From positions 26,648,558-26,712,557 of the forward strand of contig NC_030388.2 of NCBI RefSeq assembly GCF_001625215.2: 64,000 nt of DNA, in the 5' to 3' direction. Made by a program: the position numbers and the translations under genes. Below the pieces are notes generated by a model. It searched no databases. It saw nothing but the letters and a program-made list of their open reading frames with translations, and was not told the origin of the DNA. This document shows, piece by piece, positions 36,909 to 49,056 of the stretch (its first letter is position 1; each line of letters begins with the position of its first letter). This stretch comes from Daucus carota subsp. sativus (Eukaryota > Streptophyta > Magnoliopsida > Apiales > Apiaceae).

Positions 36909-38104
36909 GGTTTGAAGAAGTAGGGATGGTTAGGGTTTTACTAAGCTGCAGTAAAACTACGTGTTAACGGTATATTTATAAATTTACGGAGATGTTGAAA
37001 TTGGTTAAATTTATTACTATATCAAAAAGTATTACGAAGATAGAAAAAATTGTGGGTTAAGAAAAAACAATTTGCTGAGGAATAAAGACAATTCAGGTAT
37101 ATGAGGATGAATGATTTGTCTTTATATTTAAGATGATCAAAATATAATTTGTGACTGTTGAGATTCTATCATTGATCTTCATTTTCTTGTTGTTCTTGAG
37201 TCGTTGATAAAATAAAAAAAATTATTGCCGTTCTTGAATCGTTCATAAAACAAAAAACTTGTCGTTAATTAGACAATGGACTTGTGTGCAAAGGGACCAG
37301 AACTTCTTAGTCTGCACTCTGCAGTGTTCTGGAGAAAATATTCTCAGACTAAGAAAATATCCACTACATTTTGGTAAAATCAAAATTTTTTTTAAAAAAT
37401 CTATTAAAAAATGAAGAATATTCAACTTCTTATATTCTGACTTATAAGTTGACAACTAACTAATAAATTTTTACACAACGAATAACTTATTTCGGATATA
37501 TAATAGTTTCAAGTCTGAAAACACGGTGAGCAAACTACGATATCATATAACACAACAAAATACAAAATACTGATGGATCGTCGTTGCTTGCCAAGGATGT
37601 GTTATGTAATCTATGATATCTAGTTATTGGATGAATATTTGACGATTAAGATTATAATTTTTTTAATATGTCCAATAATTTTTAAGCGCGAGGAGTCGTC
37701 TAGCATTTTTTAACCGTTATCGGTTTTGTTATAATCCCAGCTCATGTATATATTTATCCAAGGACCACAACTTAATAGAGTACTTAATACTTCCCAACAA
37801 GCGACCGCGACGAATCACGACCCAATACTGATTAGGCCCATTCGATCCACCCAATATTGATTAGGCCCAAATTTTGCCAAGTCCAGAAGGAAGAATTGTA
37901 ATATTGAAACTTTCAGGGAGAATGGTGCACAACTTCTTTGTTGGGATTACAGGTCCAAAGGCTGGTAAATGGACTAAATTACAAATGTATTAACAGCTGA
38001 TGGGGACACAGTAGAAAATACTACACTGAAATAGATAGTTTTAAACTTACATGAAGCTCAGAAGTTGCTTTAACTTGATATATCTTACATGAAGCTCAGA
38101 AGTT
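36909..38104. other. Intergenic between convergent genes
   Basis: It holds the 3' flanks of the HSP20-like gene (+) and of the coiled-coil gene (-). No exon was recognised. Confidence 0.5.
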
Positions 38105-41100
38105 CTACAGAAAGAAGTCTCTGAGAGGAACAAATTCGGAGAAAATATTCTCCTTGTCTTTCGACGTCTCCTTTTCCAGCTCCCATATCTGCCTCCGCTC
38201 CTTACCCATCTCAGCCACATGTACAGCATTAGAAAGACATTCAGCCGCTCTTTCCTGTTTGGAGATTAACATGTCCACCACTTTTTTCTTTGCATCAGCA
38301 GCACTAGCTAGTTCATGTCGTCGTGATTGCAGTGTACTAATTTGTTCATCAATCTTTTCTATATTCTGTGATATAGAATCAAGTTCTTTGTAAAGAACAT
38401 ATTCATACCCTTTGGATTCATTGTACTCATTCACAAGTGTAGTTGCCCATGCAATATTGGTTTCAAGATCTTCACTGTATTTGCCAGCTGCCTCTGATAT
38501 GTTCGTATTTTTCTGAAGTTCATTCCATGCCAGTGGAACTTCATCGATCAATTTTAATTTTCCATGCCGATTAGCATCAATGTTTGGAGCAGTGTGCATA
38601 ATTTCGGGGAGCTTGATTGATGAGCGCAGGACTGCAGGGTTATCCTCAGCAAGAAGCAACAAAAGTTTTTTTCGAGCTTCAAACATCTTTTCTTGACTGG
38701 TAGCAGATTGATCATCCACAGGACCTTCTTCTGGTAATTTAGGGCGGGTCTGAGACAGGGGATTGTCAGCAGAACTGATACTCATGTCACTATCGTCAGG
38801 AATGGAATTGGATGGAGTTTCTTTGGAGGAATGACAATTAGCACCATCTTTAGAATTCTGTGGACCAGAATTCTGAATGGGTGAAGTTCGAATTTTGGAA
38901 TTAGTACCACTCATTGAATTATCAGCTGTTGAGTCGCATGATCTCGTCCCATTACTCAATAAAGACAAGTCAATTACATCATTCACTTCTTTAGGACTAA
39001 ACCGAATTTTTTTTTTCGAAGAAGCCTTAGACATAATAAGTCTCCATGATCTTCTTGCGAAGTCTGTTTCTCCAATTTTTTCTGATTTAGACCGTGGATG
39101 GACCTTTTTAGGACAAGCGCTTGCTCGAGCTGCAAAGAAACAGAGGCCTCAATCCGCATTGTTAGAAAATTCTACTGATAGTCTAGTAAAAGATAAGGTT
39201 GATTCACATGCTCGAGTCAGTCAGTTTCTTTCTAATTCTATGCAGCTGAAAGACAAAACTTGGAATCATTATAAATGATATCTAGCTAGTACCTTGAATC
39301 AGTACTATGAAAGTAAATATCTTTCTACTCGGTTGGAAAATGCCCAGTTATTGTAACAATCTTCTCTTCCCTCTAAGCAGAATTAGAAGAGATTATCTGA
39401 TACATAAGAAGTTGTACTTATATAACTATGTGAATAATGATTACTTGAATATTTGTATCAAGAATTGGATTTTACGTGGTCAGGTTGGCCCGGGTGCAAC
39501 TCCAACAAGATTTATCTGTTAAGTTTGAGCTCAGAAAATTTAGGCTCGTATTACACTGTCCTTCAATCGTAATGAATGTGAATATGAGTATAGGTAATGT
39601 TTTTTGTTTTTTGAGAAAATACGATATAAGTGAACAAGAAAATTTGCCAACAGAGCCGTGTGCCCGTGTCCAGGTTATTTTGCGGACCAATACAATCACA
39701 TCCCGAGATAGAAATTCTTAGTTAAGATTGAAGTATGATTGTTGTGTTGAGAAAATTGAAAACCTAGAAATTTGGTGAGTTAATGGTGAAGACGAAGGAT
39801 AAATTACAAATTAGACTGCTAAATTTATATATAACAATTCTGAATTTTGGGGATTATGCAAGTGGCCGTGCTAGCCTATACCCTAGACATGTCCCTCCCT
39901 GTCCATTTAGTAGGCTATAACCCGCCAAGTTTTAACAAAGCTCAATCACGGGCTTGTATGACTAATAAAAGTTGAATTTGAAAGGATCAAATCCAGAATA
40001 GGAACTTGTTCATAAAGTATCTAAGTAGACTCATATTGAAAAACTTTAATCGAGAACAGTTACCAAGAGTTGCACTTATGAAAACCATGTGCTTAATTTG
40101 GCTAAATTCCAACTAATAAGTCAGTTGAGAATTTGAAGGTGGGGGGGGTGAGATCTGAGGGAACAGAAAGAAAACATATGTATCATACCTAGATTCTGAA
40201 ACTCGCCAAAAGAAAGTGCATCGCACTTATCCACTCTAGATTGAGTATTTTATTTAAAACGAATATATGATCCTTGCTTCAACAAACTAGAGTAAAGGGA
40301 TGTTGCAAACTATCATATACCAAGGTTTAATTGTCTAGACATTTCATTTGTAGTATGTTAAGAGTTTGAATCTACAATATATGAGATCTCATGCCGTAGT
40401 CTCATAGATATGGACATTCAATATTCGTTACAAGATTAACAAATTATTAGCATAATCTGAGTTCACTGAAGGCAACTAGTAAAACAAGAATCTGCACGTG
40501 ACCATGTCAGTCTACCCTAGACCTAACTCTGCTCGACCATTATGAGACCTATTCCACCATGTTTATGAAAAGCTCAATCACAGGCTTGTATGACTAGTAA
40601 CAGTTGAATTTGAAAGGATCAGGTTCACAAACAAAAACTTGTTCATGTAGTATGCTTAAGTAGGCTTGTACTTATTTGCAAAATCTCTGATCAGCAGCAC
40701 TAACCAAAGTTACACTTAGAAAAACTATGTGCCTAATTTGGCTCCATTCTGATTTCTTACAACTAAATTAGCATGAATGTTTCAAGATCGAGGAGTGGGA
40801 TAAGAGGAAACAGAAAAAGGAAGCTTATGCAACATACCTAGATTCTGAAGCTTGCCAGAGGTAAGTGCGCCGTGCTCATCCGCTGTAGATTGTATATCTT
40901 ATTAGTATTTGAAAAACAAATCGTGATCCTTGCTTTGAGAAAAGGGAAATTGTAAGCCTCACATAACAAAGTATAATGGTTTAGGCATCTAACATGATCT
41001 TATACTTACACTGCAAACTTCACAGAATGTTAAGGGTTTTGATTTACATTATATAAATTGTCATTTTAATAGTCTCATAGATATGGACATTCACCATCCT

Positions 41101-43542
41101 TTGCAAGATAAACATATCATTAGCATATAAGAGGGTAAGCTTGAATAATTTTATCCACTGAGATACAGGCATAGTGGAGTGTAGTAGTTAAACTGGACTA
41201 CAGACTTAAAAAGCTTGAATGATTTTATCCATCGAGAGCAGATGATCTGGTCCATGCACCACAAATGTTTCAATCTTCTTAAGGAACAGATACCATATAT
41301 CTTACAAGTCAAGAAAATATAAGGAATTGACTAGCTGATGCTTGGCATGTATAGCAAGATAAGGTCAATTATACCACACAATCAAGGGCTTGAGCCCAAT
41401 TGTCCAACTCCAACAAGATATATCTGTTAAGTTTGAGCTCAGAAAATTTAGGCTCGTATTACACTGTCCTTAAATCGTACTAATGAATTTGTATATGAGT
41501 ATAAGTAATGCTTTTTGTTTATTGAGAAGATACAATATAAGTGAACAAGAAAATTAGCCAACAGAGCGCGTCCAGGTTTGCGGACCAATACAATCACAAC
41601 CCAAATTTAAAAATTCTTAATTAAGATTGAAGTACGATTGTTGTGTTGAGAAAATTGAAAACCTAGAAATTTGGTGAGTTAATGGTGAAAACGAAGGATA
41701 CATTATAAATTAGACCACCAAATTTATATATGACAGTTCTGAAATTTGGAGATTGTGCATGTAACCACACCCCCCCCCCCCCCCCCCCCCAAATTAGACT
41801 CATATTTAAAAACTTTGATCTATAACACTTACCAAGAGTTGCACTTATGAAAACTATGTGCTTAATTTGGCTAATTTCCAACTAATAAATCAGTTGAGAA
41901 TTTGAAGGTAGAGGGGTGAGATCTGTAGGAACAGAGAAAGGAAACATCTGTATCATAACTAGATTCCAAAGCTCGCCAAAAGAAAGTGCACCGCACTTAC
42001 CCACTCTAGATCGAGTATATTATTTAAAACGAATACATGATCCTTGCTTTAACAAACTAGAGTAAAGGGAAGTTGCAAACCCTCATATACCAAGGTTTAA
42101 TGATTTAGACATTTCATCTTATAGTATGTTAACAGTTTCGATCTACAATATATATGATCTCATGCCGTAGTCACATAGATATAGACATTCAACATTCGTT
42201 ACAATAGAAGATTAACAAATTATTAAGCATAATCCGAATTCACTGATGGCAACTAGTGAAACAAGAAAATGCAGGTGACCATGTCAGTCTACCCTAGACC
42301 TAATTCTGCTCGACCATTTATGAGGCCTAGTCCACCAAGTTTATGAAAAGATCCATCACAGGCTGGTATGACTAATAACAGTCGAATTTGTATGGAACAG
42401 GTCCACAATCAAAAACTCGTTCATTTAGTATGCTTAAGTAGGCTCATTTGCAAAATCTCTGAGCGGCACCAACCAAAGTTGCAAAAAGAAAAACTATGTG
42501 CTTAATTTGGCTGCATTCTGATTTCTAACAATTAAATTAGTATGATTGTTTCAAGATCAACAAGTGGGATAAGAGGAAACAGAAAAAGGAAGCTTATGCA
42601 ACATACCTAGATTCTGAAGCTTGTCAGAGGTAAGTGCACCACGCTTATCCGCTGTAGATTGTATATCTTATTAGTATTTGAATAGAAAATATGTGATCCT
42701 TGCTTTGAGAAAGGGAAGCTGTAAATCACATAACAAGGTGTAATGGTTTAGGCATCTAACATGATCTTATACTTACACTGCAAACTTCACAGAATGTTAA
42801 AGGTTTTAATCTACAATATATATCATTTTAGTAGTCTCATTGATATGGACATTCACCATTCTTTGCAAGATAAACATATCATTAGCATATAAGAGGGTAA
42901 GCTTGAACGATTTTATCCATTGAGACTACAGACATAGTTGAGTGTAGTAGTTAAACAGGACTACAGACTTAAAAAGTTTGAATGATTTTATCCATTGAGA
43001 GCAGATGATCTGGTCCATGCACCACAAATGTTTCAATTTTCTTAAGCAACAGATACCATCTATCTTACAAATCAAGAAAATATAAGGAATTGACTAGCTG
43101 ATGCTTGGCATTTATAGCAATTATACCACACAACCAAGGGCTTGAGCCCAATAGTCGAGAATACGGAATACATTTTCTACAACAAGTACAAAGAATAGTG
43201 CAAAATCTGACCTTTCTCTTCAGAGGTGCTGAAGCTTGCAGGGACCCTCCAAGTGAAAGACTGGAAAAAGGCATCAACATCTGTGTCGGGAAATTCGGAT
43301 TGGAGATAAGTGATAATGGATTTCTTGCTATCAAAATACTTCCTCTTTCCTTTTTGGTGAAGCCTCTTCGGAAGAAATATAATTCTATCTCTGTAAAATC
43401 CATCAGTACTGATTCTTCTCCCCAACTTCCAAGTCCACACATCACCAGGGTTTGGCCAATCCTGTGGAGCATAAGGTAAGCCTGCTCCTGTTTTCATTTC
43501 CTCAGAAACTGACCCAAAAGCTTCCCCATTTTCCTTCTCCAT
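38105..43542 (-). CDS. DUF7081-like protein with microexons and C-terminal coiled coil
   Basis: Transcript-order exons: 43542-43212, microexons 42651-42607, (42003-41959), 40882-40838, 40233-40189, and a last exon 39129-38105. Exon 1 is a paralog of exon 1 of the PHD gene at 34303 (GLPYAPQDWPNPGDVWTWKLG, FFQSFTWRVP) and ends in the same phase (AAA G). Each microexon is 45 nt with phase 1 on both sides and reads as 15 residues of the form (A/V)DKxxALxxxxxQNL. The second has TT instead of GT at its donor and is probably skipped. The last exon (about 341 residues) begins RASACPKKVHPRSK, has an acidic/Ser-rich middle, then a long coiled coil (ELDSISQNIEKIDEQISTLQ). No PHD cysteines occur. The protein is about 496 residues without the defective microexon. 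The function is unknown; nuclear localisation is guessed from basic runs such as ASSKKKIRF. Confidence 0.7.
39488..41402. repeat. Direct duplication, unit 1 (intronic, contains two microexons)
   Basis: Long matches to unit 2 run in the same order and spacing: ccaacaagat with tgttaagtttgagctcagaa at the left end, ttgcacttatgaaaac in the middle and gggcttgagcccaat at the right end. Unit 1 is itself built of two related subunits of about 640 bp (39860-40480 and 40490-41130), each carrying one microexon. Confidence 0.85.
41403..43158. repeat. Direct duplication, unit 2
   Basis: It aligns with unit 1 over nearly its whole length but lacks the roughly 170-bp segment corresponding to 39850-40020. 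A 21-base poly-C tract (41770-41790) stands at that deletion point. Microexon spacing inside the units is preserved: 648 bp here and 649 bp in unit 1. Confidence 0.85.
41770..41790. repeat. Poly-C tract, 21 bases
   Basis: An uninterrupted C run at the breakpoint where duplication unit 2 lacks sequence present in unit 1. It is intronic in the gene on the minus strand. Confidence 0.9.
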
Positions 43543-45229
43543 TAATACTTCCCACTAATCCTTTCCTATCTGAATAATCAAGAATCACAAATCCCAAAAT
43601 TTGAGAATCAAAATTAAAAACACAAGATCACAACAATTAACAAGTGATAATCATACTTACCTATATTAAAGCCACAAAAACCATACTCCAACTCAAAAAT
43701 AACATAAAAATGACATGCATGATCATTTTTTCAACAAACCAAGAAATTCAAGAAATTTCTTAAACTCACCCACACATACACACACACTGCAAATTCAAGA
43801 AATTTAAGTAAGAGTGTAGGCTCACCAGGAATACAAAGTTGTTTCTGGCCTGCAGGAGAGAGGAAGAGAGAGCTTAAGCTCAAGGGAGCACTAAACTTTG
43901 CATTGAAGTATTGTACAAGTAGAGGAAGCAACACTTGCATTTATTTGTGTGTTTTCTTCTCTCTTTTTTAGAAATGTAGGTGCACATATTACGGGGTTCA
44001 CAGTGACCATTATTAATATTTGTCTATATATGCAGATACTACATACTAGCATCACTCTGTGTACACAATCTTTACATGCAGATTCTGGTATAGTGTAATT
44101 ATTGATTCTGTACAAGAAATCTGTGAGGCCAAAAAATTTATAAAAAGAAATCAATGCAAGTTTTCATAAGTGAGGCATATTACTAGAACTGGCATGAGAA
44201 CTTCAAAAGAAATGCTTACAAACATAGTAAAAGTTACAGCGTCTCAGAAAAGCTAAAGATCTCTTGAGTGAAGTTTCGGTGAAAGAACAAAGAACTTGGA
44301 TTTAAATACATTTTCTTGCTCTGCCGAATAGTACTGCTTAACTACTGCTCCATGGTCTCAATTGAATTATATACGCCGGTTTGGACACGGAAATCAAGAA
44401 AATATATGAAAAATTAAGTAAAGTTGGATGAAAAGTGAGTAAGAGTTGTGACAAAAAAAAAGTGAGCAAGGGCCTAGATCAATTTATATTTAATAGTAAT
44501 AGATTTGACATAGTGAGGAAAATAACGTTGGTAATAGTGTTTTACATTACTAAAAGTTAATAGTATTTTATATTACTAAAAGTTACTTCAACAATTTTAG
44601 GAATATATAAAAATCAGAGGGATGTACAAAATAGAAATCTAAAATCTAAGCATTGATGAATGATTTTAAAAAATCTGGCATTTCTCAATTTGATAAGTTA
44701 TCCCTGGTTGTTAGATGAGATCTTAGTCCCCATTTTAACATTGGGAAAGTGATCTCCATCTTAAGCTGTAGCCAAAAAAGGATTAGGCCTATGAGTCCTG
44801 TATGCTATGTGACAGCCTATGTCGAGTTTGGTTTTCTCTGTATCAGCCAGATTGAGTTTGGTTTTCTTGTAACCAGCCAGATTCAAGCTCAACAGCAACT
44901 CCAGCCATCGACTCATTAGAGACCTCAACTTTGCATGGGCAACCTGCTAAGACTGTTCCTGATCGAACGAAAAATTCTCGAAGAGATGCAATAAACAACA
45001 TAACAAACATTCATGACTAATGAGCTTGAAAACAGGATAAACCAACCATCTAATAATGTTTCAGCCAAACCTAAGTTCTATAGGCCTCCATTAAAGGGGA
45101 AACAAAATTTTAAAAAGTGAAATTATACATTTTACACTGGAATCCTCAAAATCTATAAAAGGATATCAATATCTGATGACACATATCGGGTTCTGAGTGA
45201 TCAGGTAGGACCGATATTTATATGACAAA
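43543..45229. other. 5' region of the microexon gene and 3' flank of PFD2
   Basis: On the minus strand, probable 5'UTR intron donors occur at about 43833 (CTG/GTGAG) and 43660 (ATAG/GTAAG), so this gene probably has 5'UTR introns with transcription starting near 43950. From about 44100 to 45000 no exon is recognised; 45000-45229 is probably the PFD2 3'UTR. Confidence 0.45.
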
Positions 45230-45667
45230 CTAGTTTGGTTCAGTAGCCCCTGCTGGACCAACAAGTACCCCTTGTGCTGAGCCTTCCTTCTTGCTGGCAT
45301 CGTCCTTCACTTCATCGCCTTTCTTGATCCTGATTTTGTATTTAGCTTCAAAGTCGGCCATTTCCTTCTTTTTCTTTTCCAATGCCTCATTAAGTCGAGC
45401 AATCACCATCTCAAGCCCCTCCTTATTGTGTTGGACAGCTGGCAAAACCTCTTTTATGGTTCTCTCAACCAGCACACCACCAATCATGCGGTAACACCGA
45501 CGAGACTGATCTAGAGGCTTTATGGCATTGATTACCAGTGAGTGCTCACTGACCTCCATCTCTAGTTCCGTAATTTTTGAGTAAACTTGGTTAATGTCAG
45601 CCCTCATGTTTCCATATATGGTGGCAACTGCTTGCTCATTAACTGGTTCCTCAGCTTTACCAGCCAT
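45230..45667 (-). CDS. PFD2: Prefoldin subunit 2
   Basis: Beta-type subunit of the hexameric prefoldin cochaperone, which holds unfolded actin and tubulin and passes them to the cytosolic chaperonin CCT. The 145-residue single coding exon matches the usual size. Two helices flank the beta-hairpin region with the diagnostic word SRRCYRMIGGVLVERTIKEVLP-like (about residues 55-76, centred on CYRMIGGVLVE). Helix 1 includes INQVYSKITELEMEVSEH, helix 2 EMVIARLNEALEKKKKEMADF, and a charged, Gly-rich tail follows. The ATG at 45667 lies four bases after an AG acceptor (TTGAATCAG), so a 5'UTR intron ends just upstream. Confidence 0.95.
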   Translation of the reverse strand: MAGKAEEPVNEQAVATIYGNMRADINQVYSKITELEMEVSEHSLVINAIKPLDQSRRCYRMIGGVLVERTIKEVLPAVQHNKEGLEMVIARLNEALEKKKKEMADFEAKYKIRIKKGDEVKDDASKKEGSAQGVLVGPAGATEPN

Positions 45668-45671
45668 GATA

Positions 45672-47803
45672 CTGATTCAATAAAAGACAACATTCTTGCA
45701 TTACAAAATCTGATAATAATTAGAACTTGTCGAGTGTCAATGCAACCAATTATATGTTTAAACATCATTGTGCAAGGGTTGTCATGCTGGATCACAAAAG
45801 GAGCATGGTACATATTTAAGTTGCAAATGTATACAATTTGACTGCTAACAATAGAAATAAAACCATAGAAAAGCCTCAGATTACAGTTTCAACTAGTTCT
45901 TTCAGACTACTATAAAGTGCTTCTAGTTTTCCTTCCAGGATTAGAAACATCCCAGTCCATGATAAGTTAACTAATCATAGGCATATCACTGTGTGGTGTT
46001 AATGTAAATTAGATAGTTTATGCAGCATAACTAATTATCATGTTTATATGCCATTTTTTTAGCATATACTTGATATCACAAGAAGCAAGAGCATGCTAAA
46101 CCGATTGGCCTTCCGTAGTCAGGAAGCCTAAAAAATAAAACAAAGAAGATATACAAATCTGAGGTCTTCTAGTGTTGGAGATGGTGGCCACCATTAGAAA
46201 ACGATTGTTCTTCATAGGCATCAAACCAGGATCCACAAAGAATTAATTAACAGAAGCAATAGTATGCACACTTTTAGTAAGTTAACTTGTCATATACTTA
46301 TTACTGATTGCACCATACAATATAGTGGCGTTTCGGTGAATTAGCAAAGCAAATCACTACCAACCAAGTTTACAAGCATATGTCAAATTAGCCATTTGCA
46401 AATACCAGGTCTGTTACACCCCAACATCATTTGAAAGCAAGATACCCCCTAGTTTATATATACCCCCGGAAGCATAACTACATACCGCCATACTCCATAT
46501 TAAGGGAAATCTACATAGCACAAGTGTGGCAGATACATACATATAAATATCACAACTCTCAAGTATCATAAGGATAGAAGGCAATGTTCCTGATATATAA
46601 AAACAAAGAGTATATAGCTTGCATGCACATCAAAGACATTTAAAAAGAAGGAAAAAGAGGAGTCAAAGGAAAAAATATGGAGAAAACTGAAGTGCCTCAA
46701 GACAAAGCATCTAATCATGATATGATATATCTTGATTATCCAACAATATGCTTCACAACTTCTATTATTGATGATGAAGACGACAAACATGTCATGTTTT
46801 TATACATGAATCATGCATTAAGATAGCTCCACCAACTTCCAATCATAGAAGTACTAGATAGTATCATGCAATACCTCACTTCACCAAAAATCCTATGCAA
46901 TTATTTGGATAGTTTGACCAGTGAACACTTTCTGGACACTAGAGTATCTTCTTTGGTTGAGACTAAATCTTTATTAACACTAAATTATCTTCAATTTTAA
47001 GCAAAAACAACATCGAAACAGATTAACAGATAGGGAAAACACAAAACAAGATCATTTGACAATTTTGGATCCTGCTGTTTCGATATACATCTACTGTTTC
47101 TCATCATTCCCACAAAAGGTTTCCCATCCTCCAAACTATACATTTAATGTTATACTAAATCAACTAACCCTTCCCCCTCCCAAAAAAACAAGAAATAGAA
47201 GTTTACTTTAAATCAAGAAACACATATAGTTATCACACAATTTAATAAACGAAAAACAAAGACCAATTAAAAGCTGCAGTTTCACTTGATGAATAACCAA
47301 TAGGATATATAAACTTAAAGTGCCACAAGAACTTCAATCAGAGCAACTCAAATATTGAAAACATCGGGTAGCTTGACCCTTGCTTGCACACAGCACACCC
47401 AATGTCATAAAACTTTCTTCGGCTTCTTCTGACTAACTAATCTCATAACTTTCATTAGCTCATCTCCCCTTTTTGTGACCTCTCACTTAATTTTTCAGTA
47501 ATTTCGACAAACACTTAGAACCCCAATTGTATACCATCACTTCAAACATCGAAACCTCTCTTCTTGTTTAGTTTATACATTGGTACTAACACAAACTAAG
47601 ATGAATCAATCGAGAATAAAGTAAGATCATAACAAAAACAAATGGGTATAGTTTAATTTCATGAGGACATGTTTCTAAACCCCTAATATATCCAGGCAAT
47701 AAGAACAAGACATATAAACACAAGTACAAACAAATTCTAACCTAGGAAATATTGGATAAACAGAGACAAAGTTGTATACATATTTGAACGAGAAATCGGT
47801 ACC
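45672..47803 (-). other. Probable 5'UTR intron of PFD2, about 2.1 kb
   Basis: A donor GCTAAG/GTACCG near 47803 and the acceptor at about 45672 would frame one long leader intron. No coding exon is recognisable in the interval, which fits. The upstream noncoding exon would be about 47804-47890. Additional splicing inside cannot be excluded. Confidence 0.45.
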
Positions 47804-47899
47804 TTAGCAGTGATGAAGTGATCAACTATCCCAGACTATGTTTAACTTCCGAAGGACAAGAGTTAGGAGTTCAATTTAACTCACACAGACAGATCGATT

Positions 47900-49056
47900 T
47901 GGGTTGGGTGTGTCCCCGAAATAATGAAATGGGTTTTGGACTTTATAAAACTAATATTTTATACATTTTATTAAATAAATAATTTTATCTATGATTCTTA
48001 AGTGGTCATGTTTATTTTCCTGACACGATTATAATTTCGGGATTAGAGTCTTATGAAATGTTATTTTTTATAATAATTATTAGGAACGATAGTGATGATC
48101 ATTTTTTTTTAATCTAACAAATAATACTAATGATAATTAAAATATTAGAATAATATCTGGGTAGAGAAGCGGTATAAAATCTATCGGTAATGAATACTTC
48201 CGATGTATGCTTCCTTCGTGGATATATACCTACTTTGAATATTCAATAAAGTATAGTTTTATAATATATTTTTTTAAAAAAAAAATTTGAAAAAAAATTT
48301 GAATACCAAATTTTTATTCAGAAAAAAAATTAAAAAAATATTGTGGAACTATACTTTAAACGAGTCCTCATCGGGGCGGAAGGAGTAAGAGTTTATATCG
48401 TGAATTTTATACTTAGCAATTAGCATACACTATTTTCATACTACAAGTTTGAATCGTGAAGATTTCAAGAGCGGCTCTTTATAACAATCTACACAAGATG
48501 AAGATGCAATAAACAACGATATACTTCAGTCAAAAAAGGAGCTGAAATTCAGACAAAGTGGTCTAGCATATAAAATAAATGCCAGTAGGAAGAATAATTC
48601 CTAGTAAAACACAGCGAATACGTTTGGTATCTTTTTCAAACGAACTTGAGTGAATGATAAAAGAAAGATGCATCTTGAAATTTAAAATCGTTCCCGGCTA
48701 AATGAACTGTCCAGTCAAAAAAGTTCTCCTAAGCTCAAAGTGTGAACCCACAACATGAACAGCTTCAAATAAAAACCTGCTGTCATGAGTAAGAACAAAG
48801 AGTTCTATTTGGTAAAGTAGCATTTTGAAGTACTTTTTTCACATTCACCTAATATTAGAAGTTTAATCAACATTAGAAATACATCTGCTCTTGACAGCAG
48901 GCAAGAGGCAGGGAACAGGAACAGGAACAGGTCAGAACAAGGATTAACACACACATCATCGCTACCATTAAAAGGTTAGTGATTACAAAGCCATTAAGAA
49001 AGAGATTAGGGTCGTTTGTCATATCAGTGTCACCATTTTTCAAAGACCAGTCATGT
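47900..49056. other. Intergenic: PFD2 promoter and 3' flank of the FRIGIDA-like gene
   Basis: No exon is recognised. It includes a diverged MITE-like block at 48210-48388 with ends cttccttcg and cggaaggag and an A/T-homopolymer-rich interior. Confidence 0.45.

Noticed and set aside
39307-39721. Small plus-strand open frames beside the microexon gene
   Set aside because: They lie in the intron and in duplication unit 1 and change in unit 2, so they are not conserved.
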